64,000 nt of DNA, taken from the NCBI RefSeq assembly GCF_008806975.1, contig NZ_CP031728.1, positions 2,232,001-2,296,000 of the forward strand, written 5' to 3'. The stretch is from Cellvibrio sp. KY-GH-1. Its GTDB lineage: Bacteria > Pseudomonadota > Gammaproteobacteria > Pseudomonadales > Cellvibrionaceae. The notes beneath the pieces were generated by a model that saw only the letters and a list, made by a program, of their open reading frames with translations, had not been told where the DNA came from and made no database searches. This document shows, one piece after another, positions 18,485 through 26,817 of this stretch (position 1 is the first letter of the stretch; each line of letters begins with the position of its first letter). The translations under genes and the position numbers were made by a program.

Positions 18485-19096
18485 ATGAATTTATTTCAGC
18501 GCTTATACAAGGTTCATCAGCACATTCCTGGCCCCTGGCTGATCGCCGGCGTGCTGGTTTTGTGCTACTTCCTGTTTTCGCTGCGCCAGAAAGAAGACCC
18601 GGTAGGTTATGAATACGACCCTAGCGGCTTTCCACAAATTTATATGAAACAGGTACAGACGCGGGAATATGATAGCCTGGGCCAACTGAGTTTTGAGCTC
18701 ACCACGCCAGAAGTTACCCTCTACCAGCCGGATATTAATGGCCCATCCACCCAGGATTACACCCTGATTGATGCACCCAAAATGATTTTTTACAACACCC
18801 AAAATGGTACCCCCTGGCGGTTGTCGGCGACCCATGGGCGCAGTGAATCCAACAATGAACTAATTCGCCTCCTAGGCGATGTAGTCATCCAGCAAAGCTC
18901 GCCCAGCCAGGGACTAATGCGCGTCACCACCGATGAATTGCAAGTGCGTACCCGCGAACAATTCGCGGAAACAGACAAAGCTGTTAAGATGCGCAGCGCG
19001 AAAGGCCAGATAGACGCTCTAGGTATGGATGCCGACCTGGTGCAAAGTCGGCTTCAGTTAAAGTCCCAGGTTAAGGCTGTTTATGACCCTCGTTAA
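18485..19096 (+). CDS. lptC: lipopolysaccharide export protein LptC
   Basis: The protein has 203 residues with one N-terminal membrane helix (about 17-34) and a periplasmic beta-jellyroll domain. It lies between kdsC and lptA and overlaps lptA by 14 bases, which is the conserved place of lptC. LptC receives LPS from the LptB2FG transporter and passes it to LptA. Primary sequence conservation is low in this family, so synteny carries much of the call. Confidence 0.92.
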   Translation: MNLFQRLYKVHQHIPGPWLIAGVLVLCYFLFSLRQKEDPVGYEYDPSGFPQIYMKQVQTREYDSLGQLSFELTTPEVTLYQPDINGPSTQDYTLIDAPKMIFYNTQNGTPWRLSATHGRSESNNELIRLLGDVVIQQSSPSQGLMRVTTDELQVRTREQFAETDKAVKMRSAKGQIDALGMDADLVQSRLQLKSQVKAVYDPR

Positions 19097-19721
19097 AAAA
19101 TTCTTACGCGCTACGCGCTATTTTGTTGCTCTCAGCTTGCTTGCCTGTGCCTGCCAGTCATTTGCGCTACCCAGCGATAAAAACGAAACCATTCGCGGCT
19201 CTGCAGAAAAACTTACCGTTGACCAAAAAAACGGAATTGCAACCTACACCGGTTCAGTGATCATTCAGCAGGGAACATTGGTTATCACTGCTGACTCGAT
19301 CGTGATTCACACCAACGCCGATAACGATGTAGAAAAAATGGTGGCTCAGGGCGTTCCCGCCCGCTTCCAGCAACAGCCGGAAAAAGATCAGGGGTTGGTA
19401 ACCGCCGCCGCCAAACAAATTACCTATACCCCTGACAATCAGCGCTTATTGCTGATTGAAGACGCTTCCGTTGAACAAAACGGCGCGGTTATGAAAGGGC
19501 CCCGAATTGACTACGATCTGGTGAAAGAGGTTATGAAGGCCGCTGGTGGCAACAGCAGTATCGATGGCAATGCCGAGCGGATTGAGATTGTGATCCCACC
19601 CAAAGGTGCCAAAGGTGACGCCGTTGAGATCAAAAAGCTCGACGAGCAAGCACCTGCGCCAGCCAGCGCACCCACTGAAACCAGTAGCGCTGCCGCTCCA
19701 TCAACCAGCTCACAAAATTAA
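19083..19721 (+). CDS. lptA: lipopolysaccharide transport periplasmic protein LptA
   Basis: The protein has 212 residues with a signal peptide ending near SFALP (residues 22-26). The OstA/LptA fold is recognisable by [21 protein letters not shown] and the repeated strand patterns that follow. LptA polymerises into the periplasmic bridge that carries LPS to the outer membrane. The C-terminal 35 residues are an Ala/Pro/Ser/Thr-rich tail ([16 protein letters not shown]), longer than in most homologues and probably disordered. Its stop overlaps the lptB start. Confidence 0.95.
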   Translation: MTLVKKFLRATRYFVALSLLACACQSFALPSDKNETIRGSAEKLTVDQKNGIATYTGSVIIQQGTLVITADSIVIHTNADNDVEKMVAQGVPARFQQQPEKDQGLVTAAAKQITYTPDNQRLLLIEDASVEQNGAVMKGPRIDYDLVKEVMKAAGGNSSIDGNAERIEIVIPPKGAKGDAVEIKKLDEQAPAPASAPTETSSAAAPSTSSQN

Positions 19722-20452
19722 TGCCTATGTCCCGTTTGCATGCTCGCCATCTCGCCAAAAGCTACAAGAAACGCAAAGTGGTTATTGATGTTTCTATTAC
19801 CGTGGAAAGCGGGCACATTGTCGGCCTACTAGGGCCAAACGGCGCCGGCAAAACCACCTGTTTTTATATGATCGCCGGCTTGGTGCCCGCCGATAATGGC
19901 ACCGTACTGATCGACGAACGCGATATCACCAACTTGCCAATTCATGGCCGCGCCCGCGCTGGCATTGGCTATTTGCCGCAAGAAGCCTCGATTTTCCGCA
20001 AACTGAGCGTAGCCGATAACATCATGGCAATTCTTGAAACTCGCCAGGATATGAACGCCGCCCAACGCAAGGAAAAACTGGAGTCATTGCTCAATGAATT
20101 CCACATTACCCATATCCGTGACAGTTTGGGCATGGCCCTGTCAGGCGGTGAACGCCGCCGGGTTGAAATTGCTCGCGCCCTGGCAACGGATCCCAAATTT
20201 ATCCTACTTGATGAACCCTTTGCCGGCGTTGACCCTATTTCGGTAAACGACATCAAAGAAATTGTTCGCCACCTGAAAGATCGCGGCATAGGCGTTCTCA
20301 TTACCGACCACAACGTACGTGAAACACTGGATATCTGCGAAACCGCCTATATTGTCAGCGAAGGCCATATTATCGCCGAGGGTGATGCCGATACCGTGCT
20401 GAGTAATAGCAAGGTACGCGAAGTCTATCTGGGCGAGAACTTCCGCCTCTAA
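19721..20452 (+). CDS. lptB: lipopolysaccharide export ATP-binding protein LptB
   Basis: The protein has 243 residues and is the ATPase of the LptB2FGC exporter. Walker A is GPNGAGKTT (38-46), the Q-loop lies in [12 protein letters not shown], the signature is LSGGERRR and Walker B is [24 protein letters not shown] and the length are diagnostic for LptB among ABC ATPases. Translation is coupled to lptA through a TAATG overlap; a second ATG two codons in could also serve. Confidence 0.98.
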   Translation: MPMSRLHARHLAKSYKKRKVVIDVSITVESGHIVGLLGPNGAGKTTCFYMIAGLVPADNGTVLIDERDITNLPIHGRARAGIGYLPQEASIFRKLSVADNIMAILETRQDMNAAQRKEKLESLLNEFHITHIRDSLGMALSGGERRRVEIARALATDPKFILLDEPFAGVDPISVNDIKEIVRHLKDRGIGVLITDHNVRETLDICETAYIVSEGHIIAEGDADTVLSNSKVREVYLGENFRL

Positions 20453-20538
20453 TTAAATTACCGCCGACACATCACCATTCAACTCAAAGACCCGTTGGGT
20501 ATTACCTATTTACCCAGCTGATCCTAGTGACAAACAAC

Positions 20539-20566
20539 TTGACAAGTAACATTATTTATTTATTAG
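20539..20566 (+). promoter_or_regulatory. predicted promoter of rpoN
   Basis: A perfect TTGACA -35 (20539-20544) and TATTAG -10 (20561-20566) are 16 bases apart in the 235-base lptB-rpoN gap. This would give rpoN its own sigma-70 transcription with a leader of about 115 bases. Confidence 0.6.
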
Positions 20567-20687
20567 GCATAGAGATTGCTTACGGTTGTTGCTTGCGGCG
20601 CAAACCCTGACTAAACTCCGCTTATCTGTTGTTTTCATCCTGCGCTTTGATAACGCTTCTGCGCCATAAGGGTTTGTCTACCTCACA

Positions 20688-22358
20688 ATGAAACAATCGC
20701 TCCAGCTCAAACTCGGTCAACAGCTGACCATGACTCCCCAGCTGCAACAGGCTATCCGCCTCTTGCAGCTTTCCACTCTGGATTTACAACAGGAAATCCA
20801 GGAAGCACTCGAATCCAATCCAATGCTTGAAGTGGAAGAAGGTTTTGATTCCCCCAGCCAAACTTCAGATTACGAAGGCAGTGAGCTGGACGCTACCGAC
20901 TACAATCGCCAGCAGGAAATCGCCGCCGACACTAACGGGGATGACACCACCGATTTCAGCGGTACCGAAAATTACACCGCCAATAGTGATAGTTATCAGG
21001 AAACCAGCAATTATTCCGAAGGCGACAACTTTAGCGATGGCGATAGCTTCGGCGATGGTGAGAGTTTTGGTGAAAGTGAATCTTTTGGTGATGCCGATGT
21101 ATATGGCGAAGGTGAAAACTTTAGTGCCGACAATGGCGACTGGAGTGAAGCGATCCCCAGCGACTTGCCAGTAGACACTAGCTGGGACGATGTATATCAG
21201 GCATCTTCATCCAGCAGCTCGAGCAATTACGATAATGAAGACAACGATTTTGAAAGTCGTCGTGCAGCAACTGATTCTTTGTATGATCACTTGATGTGGC
21301 AACTTAATCTTACACCGATGTCTGACCGTGACCGTATCCTGGCGATGGCTATCATCGATGCAGTAGAACCCAGCGGCATGCTTTCAATCACGCTCGAAGA
21401 AATTTTCGAAGGCATGCGCGATGAATTTGAAGAGCTCGAGCTGGATGAAGTCGTTGCTGTTCAACACCGCCTGCAACAATTCGACCCTTGCGGAGTGTGC
21501 AGCCAAAATCTGTCTGAATGTTTATTGGTGCAACTACAACAGTTCGACCCCAAGACACCCTTTCTCGACTCTGCCAAATTAATCGCAAAACAATATTTAC
21601 CTGTGCTTGGCAGCCGCGACTATCGCCAGTTAATGCGGCGCACCAAACTAAAAGAAGCTGAATTGAGCCAAGCGGTCGCATTGATTCAAAGCTTGAATCC
21701 GCGCCCGGGCGATATGATTGCCAGTGGCGATACAGAATATGTAGTACCCGATGTCTTTGTAGAAAAGCGCGATGGTCGCTGGTTAGTTGAGCTGAATCCA
21801 GAAATTGCACCGCGTCTTCGTATCAATGCCGATTATGCATCCATGGTGAAACGTGCTGATTCCAGCAGCGACAATACGTTTCTGAAAGATAATTTGCAGG
21901 AAGCGCGCTGGTTTTTGAAAAGCCTGCAAAGCCGCAATGAAACCCTGTTAAAAGTCGCCAGCTGTATTGTCGAGAAACAACGCGGGTTCCTTGATTACGG
22001 GCCAGAGGCAATGAAGCCCTTAGTGTTGCACGATATTGCCGAAATTGTGGAAATGCATGAGTCCACCATTTCGCGCGTAACCACGCAAAAATATATGCAC
22101 ACTCCGCAAGGCATCTTCGAGCTGAAATATTTTTTCTCCAGCCATGTAAGCACCGACAGCGGCGGCGAATGTTCATCAACAGCGATTCGCGCCATTATCA
22201 AAAAACTGGTAAATGCCGAGAATCCTAAAAAGCCGTTAAGTGACAGTAAAATTACCGATCTACTCGCTGAACAAGGAATTCAGGTGGCGCGTCGCACTAT
22301 TGCCAAGTACCGTGAATCGCTGAATATTCCACCGTCAAATGAGCGCAAAACGATTTAA
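20688..22358 (+). CDS. rpoN: RNA polymerase sigma-54 factor with long acidic insertion
   Basis: The protein has 556 residues, clearly longer than the usual 480-500. Region I ([20 protein letters not shown], Gln-rich) contacts activators and blocks open-complex formation. A core-binding domain, the HTH region and the RpoN box [10 protein letters not shown] (534-543) follow in normal order. The extra length is in region II (about 50-195), which is extremely acidic and Ser/Gly-rich with degenerate [21 protein letters not shown] repeats. Sigma-54 serves nitrogen, motility and other activator-driven promoters. hpf, ptsN and rapZ follow as in most gammaproteobacteria. Confidence 0.98.
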   Translation: MKQSLQLKLGQQLTMTPQLQQAIRLLQLSTLDLQQEIQEALESNPMLEVEEGFDSPSQTSDYEGSELDATDYNRQQEIAADTNGDDTTDFSGTENYTANSDSYQETSNYSEGDNFSDGDSFGDGESFGESESFGDADVYGEGENFSADNGDWSEAIPSDLPVDTSWDDVYQASSSSSSSNYDNEDNDFESRRAATDSLYDHLMWQLNLTPMSDRDRILAMAIIDAVEPSGMLSITLEEIFEGMRDEFEELELDEVVAVQHRLQQFDPCGVCSQNLSECLLVQLQQFDPKTPFLDSAKLIAKQYLPVLGSRDYRQLMRRTKLKEAELSQAVALIQSLNPRPGDMIASGDTEYVVPDVFVEKRDGRWLVELNPEIAPRLRINADYASMVKRADSSSDNTFLKDNLQEARWFLKSLQSRNETLLKVASCIVEKQRGFLDYGPEAMKPLVLHDIAEIVEMHESTISRVTTQKYMHTPQGIFELKYFFSSHVSTDSGGECSSTAIRAIIKKLVNAENPKKPLSDSKITDLLAEQGIQVARRTIAKYRESLNIPPSNERKTI

Positions 22359-22464
22359 TTTTTATACAGGAAACTGGATAGGGATGTTGCATGCAGAACA
22401 AACACTGCATTGATTTTATTGATCGACTGGCACCCTTGGCCAGCCAAACTATGAGGAAGCACCT

Positions 22465-22755
22465 ATGCAAATAAATATCAGTGGCCATCACCTCGAAGTC
22501 ACGGACTCATTAAGAGATTATGTCACCAGTAAAATTGAACGCCTGAGCAATCATCACGACCGCATCACTACAACACACGTAATTCTCTCCGTAGACAAAC
22601 TGATTCAAAAAGCAGAAGCGACCATTCATGTAAGCGGCAAAGATATCCATGCCGATTCAACCCACGAAGATCTTTACGCGGCGATTGATGCCCTGGCAGA
22701 CAAGCTGGATCGTCAATTAATTAAACACAAAGAAAAAATGCGCAGTCATCGTTAA
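22465..22755 (+). CDS. hpf: ribosome hibernation promoting factor, short form
   Basis: The protein has 96 residues and begins MQINISGHHLEVTDSLRDYV, the classic start. The short form lacks the C-terminal dimerisation domain of long HPF; it promotes 100S ribosome dimers together with RMF in stationary phase. It lies directly after rpoN, the conserved position. An AGGAAG site is seen before the ATG. Confidence 0.97.
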   Translation: MQINISGHHLEVTDSLRDYVTSKIERLSNHHDRITTTHVILSVDKLIQKAEATIHVSGKDIHADSTHEDLYAAIDALADKLDRQLIKHKEKMRSHR

Positions 22756-22804
22756 TTGAATGATTTCAGCGCGCAACCGAGGATGCCAAGGCATCAGTTG
22801 AGTT

Positions 22805-23257
22805 ATGCAAATCGAATCACTTATCAGCGCCAGCCGCACCCTGTGCGGCGTAGAAGGCGGCAGCAAAAAACGTGCACTGGAATTGCTGGCCAATGCCATT
22901 GCGCAAGATATTCCAGCAATTGATGCCGATGAACTTTTTCGGCGCCTTATAGGGCGCGAGCGCCTGGGCTCTACCGGAATTGGCCACGGTGTCGCCATTC
23001 CCCACTGCCGCGTGGAAAATTGCACCGGTACAGTAGGCGCGTTGATTACCTTGGCAGAACCAATCGATTTTGACGCCATAGATTCACAACCAGTGGATAT
23101 TCTCTTTGCGATGCTGGTGCCAGAAGATGCTCATGATGAGCATCTGCAAACCCTGGCTACTCTGGCAGGCGCATTGAATAATCCGGAATACCGCCAGCGG
23201 CTGCGCAAGGCGGAGAGCGATCAAGCGCTCTACCAGGCAGCTATCGCGGCACTCTAG
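22805..23257 (+). CDS. ptsN: nitrogen-regulatory PTS IIA protein
   Basis: The protein has 150 residues and is a IIA domain of the mannitol/fructose type. The phospho-acceptor is His67 in GIGHGVAIPHCRV. EIIANtr receives phosphate from NPr, encoded two genes downstream, and regulates potassium transport and envelope stress in known species. The cluster rpoN-hpf-ptsN-rapZ-npr is intact here. Confidence 0.97.
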   Translation: MQIESLISASRTLCGVEGGSKKRALELLANAIAQDIPAIDADELFRRLIGRERLGSTGIGHGVAIPHCRVENCTGTVGALITLAEPIDFDAIDSQPVDILFAMLVPEDAHDEHLQTLATLAGALNNPEYRQRLRKAESDQALYQAAIAAL

Positions 23258-23269
23258 AGGCACAGCCTT

Positions 23270-24139
23270 ATGCATCTGGTTATTGTCAGCGGCCTTTCAG
23301 GCTCGGGAAAAAGTACCGCACTCCACGTACTCGAGGATGTGGGTTTTAACTGCATTGATAACCTGCCTGTCAGCCTGCTCCCGGCGTTGGTTGCCCAAAT
23401 CCAGATCCATAAGGACGATAAGCAAAAGTTTGCGATTGGCATAGATGTACGCAATGCCTGGCAAGATTTAGCGATTTTCCCGCAGATGATCAACACTCTG
23501 AAGGATGCGCACCTGCCATTTCGCACCCTGTTTCTCGACTCCCAACCGGCCGTATTGATTCAGCGCTTTAGCGAAACGCGTCGCAAACACCCGCTGTCTG
23601 ACAAACACACCAGCCTGGAAGAAGCCATCACCGCCGAACAGCATCTGCTGGAACCCATTCGCGATACTGCAGACCAGGTAATCGACACCAGCCACCTGAA
23701 CCTGCATGAATTGCGCGACCTGGTAAAAGAGCGCGTGGTTGGGCGCAGCGAATCCACCATGGCGATACTGTTTGAATCCTTTGGGTTCAAACACGGTGTA
23801 CCTGTGAATGCCGACTTGGTATTTGATGCGCGCTGCCTGCCAAACCCACACTGGAAGCCGAATCTGCGCCCACAAACAGGCAAAGATCAGGACGTGATTG
23901 ACTTCCTGGAGGAACAGGTAACTGTTAAGGAGATGTACGACGATATTGAGCACTACCTAACGCGCTGGCTGCCGCGCTACCAAGCAAACAACCGCAGCTA
24001 TATCACCATTGCCATAGGCTGTACTGGTGGACAACACCGGTCGGTTTATTTAGCAGAGCGTTTGCAAAAGCACTTTGACCAAAGTTTTAGCGATGTACAA
24101 GTGCGTCACCGCGATATTAACAAACACAAAAAACACTGA
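23270..24139 (+). CDS. rapZ: RNase adapter protein RapZ
   Basis: The protein has 289 residues with Walker A GLSGSGKST at residues 8-16 and a C-terminal domain marked by IGCTGGQHRSVYLAERL. RapZ binds small RNA GlmZ and directs it to RNase E, linking cell-wall precursor supply (glucosamine 6-phosphate) to glmS expression in E. coli. Whether GlmZ-like RNAs exist here is unknown. It starts 12 bases after ptsN. Confidence 0.97.
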   Translation: MHLVIVSGLSGSGKSTALHVLEDVGFNCIDNLPVSLLPALVAQIQIHKDDKQKFAIGIDVRNAWQDLAIFPQMINTLKDAHLPFRTLFLDSQPAVLIQRFSETRRKHPLSDKHTSLEEAITAEQHLLEPIRDTADQVIDTSHLNLHELRDLVKERVVGRSESTMAILFESFGFKHGVPVNADLVFDARCLPNPHWKPNLRPQTGKDQDVIDFLEEQVTVKEMYDDIEHYLTRWLPRYQANNRSYITIAIGCTGGQHRSVYLAERLQKHFDQSFSDVQVRHRDINKHKKH

Positions 24140-24160
24140 TTTCACATACAGAAACTGGCA

Positions 24161-24433
24161 ATGCACACAGACATTCTCGACATCATTAACAAACGCGGAC
24201 TTCATGCCCGCGCCGCTGCCAAGCTCGCCACCCTGGCCAACCAATTTACGGCCAAAATTCTGGTGCGAGTCGGTGAAGGCAACTGGGCGGATGCGAAAAG
24301 CGTCATGTCACTGATGTTGTTAGCGGCAAGCTGCGGCACCGCCCTACAGATCAGCATTGAGGGAGATGACGCTGAAGCGGCTCTTAACGCCATTCGCGCC
24401 CTGATCGCCGATCGCTTTGAAGAAGGCGAATAA
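24161..24433 (+). CDS. ptsO: nitrogen PTS phosphocarrier NPr (HPr-like)
   Basis: The protein has 90 residues with an HPr fold. The phospho-histidine is His15 in NKRGLHARAAAKL, and the VMSLMLLAAS segment replaces the Ser46 region of regulated HPr. It passes phosphate from PtsP to PtsN. It follows rapZ after 21 bases. Confidence 0.96.
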   Translation: MHTDILDIINKRGLHARAAAKLATLANQFTAKILVRVGEGNWADAKSVMSLMLLAASCGTALQISIEGDDAEAALNAIRALIADRFEEGE

Positions 24434-24533
24434 ATCGCCTATTGTTTACTCTATAGCCAGCACAATGGTTGTCCTTAAGCGGCAACTGCACTAAGCTGCG
24501 CGCCCTTTTACTGTTTCAGCCAACGGCACCACC

Positions 24534-25052
24534 ATGGTTTACAACTACGACGATATTAATCCCGACGATTACATCCTGAGCAAATCCCAAGTTAAGCGCG
24601 ATATGCATGCGCTGCAGGCGCTGGGAGAAAGCTTCATCGCTATGAATGAAAAGCAGCTGGCTCAGCTCCCCTTGAGCGAAGACCTGCTGGAAGCCATTTA
24701 TCTCGCCCGCAAAATGCCACTGAAAGACGCTCGTCGCCGCCAGATTCAGTATATCGGCCGCCTAATGCGTGAGGGCAACCACGAGGAAATCAAAGCCGCC
24801 GTGGATAAAATGCAAAACCGCAACGATCAGTATGTCCATCGTCAACACCAGATCGAGCGCTATCGCGACCTACTCATTGAAGGTGATAAGCAGATTTTCC
24901 AAACATTGGTAACCTCCTGTCCCGGCATTGATGTCCAACATTTACGCCAGCTAATTCGCTCTGCACAAAAAGAGCGGGAAGAAAACAAGCCAGCTGCCAG
25001 CGCGCGCAAGTTGTTTGGCTTTATTCGTGACCAACTTGAACTGCAAGATTAA
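24534..25052 (+). CDS. darP: ribosome-associated protein DarP/YjgA (DUF615)
   Basis: The protein has 172 residues, all helical and highly charged. Typical segments are SKSQVKRDMHALQALGE, ARKMPLKDARRRQIQYIGRLMR and the C-terminal KLFGFIRDQLE. In E. coli YjgA (DarP) helps 50S subunit maturation. In relatives it neighbours pmbA/tldD, but here the next genes are an accessory metal-efflux block. Confidence 0.95.
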   Translation: MVYNYDDINPDDYILSKSQVKRDMHALQALGESFIAMNEKQLAQLPLSEDLLEAIYLARKMPLKDARRRQIQYIGRLMREGNHEEIKAAVDKMQNRNDQYVHRQHQIERYRDLLIEGDKQIFQTLVTSCPGIDVQHLRQLIRSAQKEREENKPAASARKLFGFIRDQLELQD

Positions 25053-25071
25053 CCAATCACCACCCCCAACA

Positions 25072-25100
25072 GGCCATCTTAAGTTTTATTTAAGATGGCC
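25072..25100 (+). terminator. hairpin after darP
   Basis: A perfect 11-bp inverted repeat (GGCCATCTTAA with TTAAGATGGCC) has a 7-base loop and lies 19 bases after the darP stop. No T run follows, so termination would be weak. It marks the left edge of the accessory block. Confidence 0.6.
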
Positions 25101-25202
25101 ATGTAAAGATTCACAAAAATCCCAGCACTTGCTCGACCTGCCTTAAGGTCGAGGTTAAGATGCTTTTCGTGTCAATTTTTAGCTAATAGCAAATCATCCC
25201 CC

Positions 25203-25571
25203 GTGAAAGTTCGCAATATCGCCAAGATAGTGACGTTTGCAGCCTTGTTCAGCTGGTTTTGTGCCGGCCTGTTAGGCCTGCACAGTCACATCCCTTTGGA
25301 TGGTAGCCCGGCGACATTGGATAGTTCTTTCTTCAAAGATTCGCTTGCCGATTCCTATGGCCACAAAGCCAGCCCTCATGTGGACACCGAGTCAAACACC
25401 ACGCCCGCTAAAAATCTTAACCTTGCGGTGTTGCTCATCGCCGGTCTGGTTATCCTGTTGTTGACACAACAAGGTTATTTCAAAACCCTGTTAATACTTT
25501 CCTTCCACCCGCAAACCAACCAAGGATTGCGTCCGCCACTGCGCGCACCTCCACGCCAAATCACAGCCTGA
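25203..25571 (+). CDS. small membrane protein of unknown function at head of efflux operon
   Basis: The protein has 122 residues from a GTG start. Two membrane helices are predicted (about 7-25 and 73-92), with a loop between them containing scattered His residues (GLHSHIP; HKASPHVD). The Pro/Arg-rich end (LRPPLRAPPRQ) is probably cytoplasmic. It precedes the RND adaptor by 79 bases on the same strand. The layout resembles small accessory membrane proteins often found before metal-efflux genes, but I do not recognise the family. Metal sensing or capture is only a guess. Confidence 0.65.
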   Translation: MKVRNIAKIVTFAALFSWFCAGLLGLHSHIPLDGSPATLDSSFFKDSLADSYGHKASPHVDTESNTTPAKNLNLAVLLIAGLVILLLTQQGYFKTLLILSFHPQTNQGLRPPLRAPPRQITA

Positions 25572-25650
25572 TACAGGCCAGCCATTTAATTTTATTCCCC
25601 TGTAAATGGATTGCCGCTGCACTCTGGTGCTGAGCGGTTGTGAGGTTTTT

Positions 25651-26817
25651 ATGAGTTTTTCTATCCGCGCCCTGCCGGCTCGCCGCTGGCTGTTGGCCTT
25701 TGCCTGTGTGTCAGCCTGGCCCACTGTTGCCCAAACCACTAGCCCGCTGCCCATCAGCGATCAGCAAATTCGCAATCTGGGTATTGAAACCATTCAGCTC
25801 GAAACTGGCGCAGTCAGTGCCAGCGCTCGCTATCCCGCGCAAATTGTGCTGCCGCCCCAGCAGGAGTATCGGCTCGGAGCACCGGAAAGCAGCCTGGTAC
25901 AACAGGTATTAGTGTTGGAAAACCAGGCAGTGCAAGCCGGTGATCCGCTACTGGTAATCAGCAGCCAGAATTTGGGTGAACTCAGCCTGGCCGCTATTGA
26001 AAACCACAACCGCTGGCAGCTCGCACAACAAGGTTTAACTCGCGATCAGGAATTGCTCGCCGAAGGTATCATTCCTAGCCGCCGACTGGATGAAAGTCGC
26101 GCAGCGGAACAGGATGCGCGCGCCGCCCTGACTCAGGCGCGCTCGGCCTTGCTGGCGGCAGGCCTGGATGAAAAAGGCATAGATAACCTGATCCGCCAGG
26201 GCAAAGCCAGCAACAGCCTGACCCTGCGCGCGCCTGTGGCGGGAGTGGTGACCGAGCTGGTCGCCAAACCCGGCTGGCGCACAAGCGATAACACGCCCTT
26301 GCTGCGCTTGGTAAACCGCGCGCAACTCTGGGTAGATGTGCAGATACCCGCAAATCAGGCCGGGCTCTGGCCGGCGAACACACGTTTTCAGCTAGCCGAT
26401 GGCACTGAAGCCAAACTGCTGAATCTGAGCCCGGTCACCTCGGCCGCGCAAACCCGCGTATTGCGCGGATTGATCGAACACCCCTCAGCGCAACTTCTGC
26501 CCGGTAGCTACCAGCAAGCCCTGCTGCCGTTAAGCGCCCACCAAAGTTGGGATCTACCGCTCGCCGCCATCGCCCGCCGCGGCGCCCAGGCCTATGTGTT
26601 TGTGCGCAGTCACCAAGGTTTCGATGCACTACCCGTTGAAGTGATCGCCAGCGGTGGCCAGCGCGCGCTGGTTACCGGCGGGCTGCAAACGGGCACCGAA
26701 ATCGCATCTGCCGGCGTGGTCGCCCTGAAAGCTGCCTGGCTGAGTCATCTGGACAGCCAGACATCTGCCTCAGTCGCAGCAGAACCCGCCGCTGTGCACC
26801 TGGCGGAGGCGCGTTAG
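25651..26817 (+). CDS. RND efflux periplasmic adaptor, CusB/CzcB type
   Basis: The protein has 388 residues from the ATG at 25651, which has a GAGG site and opens a good signal peptide (RRWLLAFACVSAWPTVAQ). The order is barrel/lipoyl (about 50-110), a short alpha-helical hairpin (NHNRWQLAQQGL to ARSALLAAGL), then lipoyl and barrel halves (LRAPVAGVVTELVAKPGW). It links the inner-membrane pump to the outer-membrane channel. Its stop is immediately followed by the pump ATG. No Met- or His-rich metal motif typical of CusB is obvious. Confidence 0.92.
   Translation: MSFSIRALPARRWLLAFACVSAWPTVAQTTSPLPISDQQIRNLGIETIQLETGAVSASARYPAQIVLPPQQEYRLGAPESSLVQQVLVLENQAVQAGDPLLVISSQNLGELSLAAIENHNRWQLAQQGLTRDQELLAEGIIPSRRLDESRAAEQDARAALTQARSALLAAGLDEKGIDNLIRQGKASNSLTLRAPVAGVVTELVAKPGWRTSDNTPLLRLVNRAQLWVDVQIPANQAGLWPANTRFQLADGTEAKLLNLSPVTSAAQTRVLRGLIEHPSAQLLPGSYQQALLPLSAHQSWDLPLAAIARRGAQAYVFVRSHQGFDALPVEVIASGGQRALVTGGLQTGTEIASAGVVALKAAWLSHLDSQTSASVAAEPAAVHLAEAR

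Noticed and set aside
22425..22445. TGGCAC-like sequence before hpf, tested as a sigma-54 promoter
   Set aside because: The GC element at the required spacing is missing, so the -24/-12 pattern fails.
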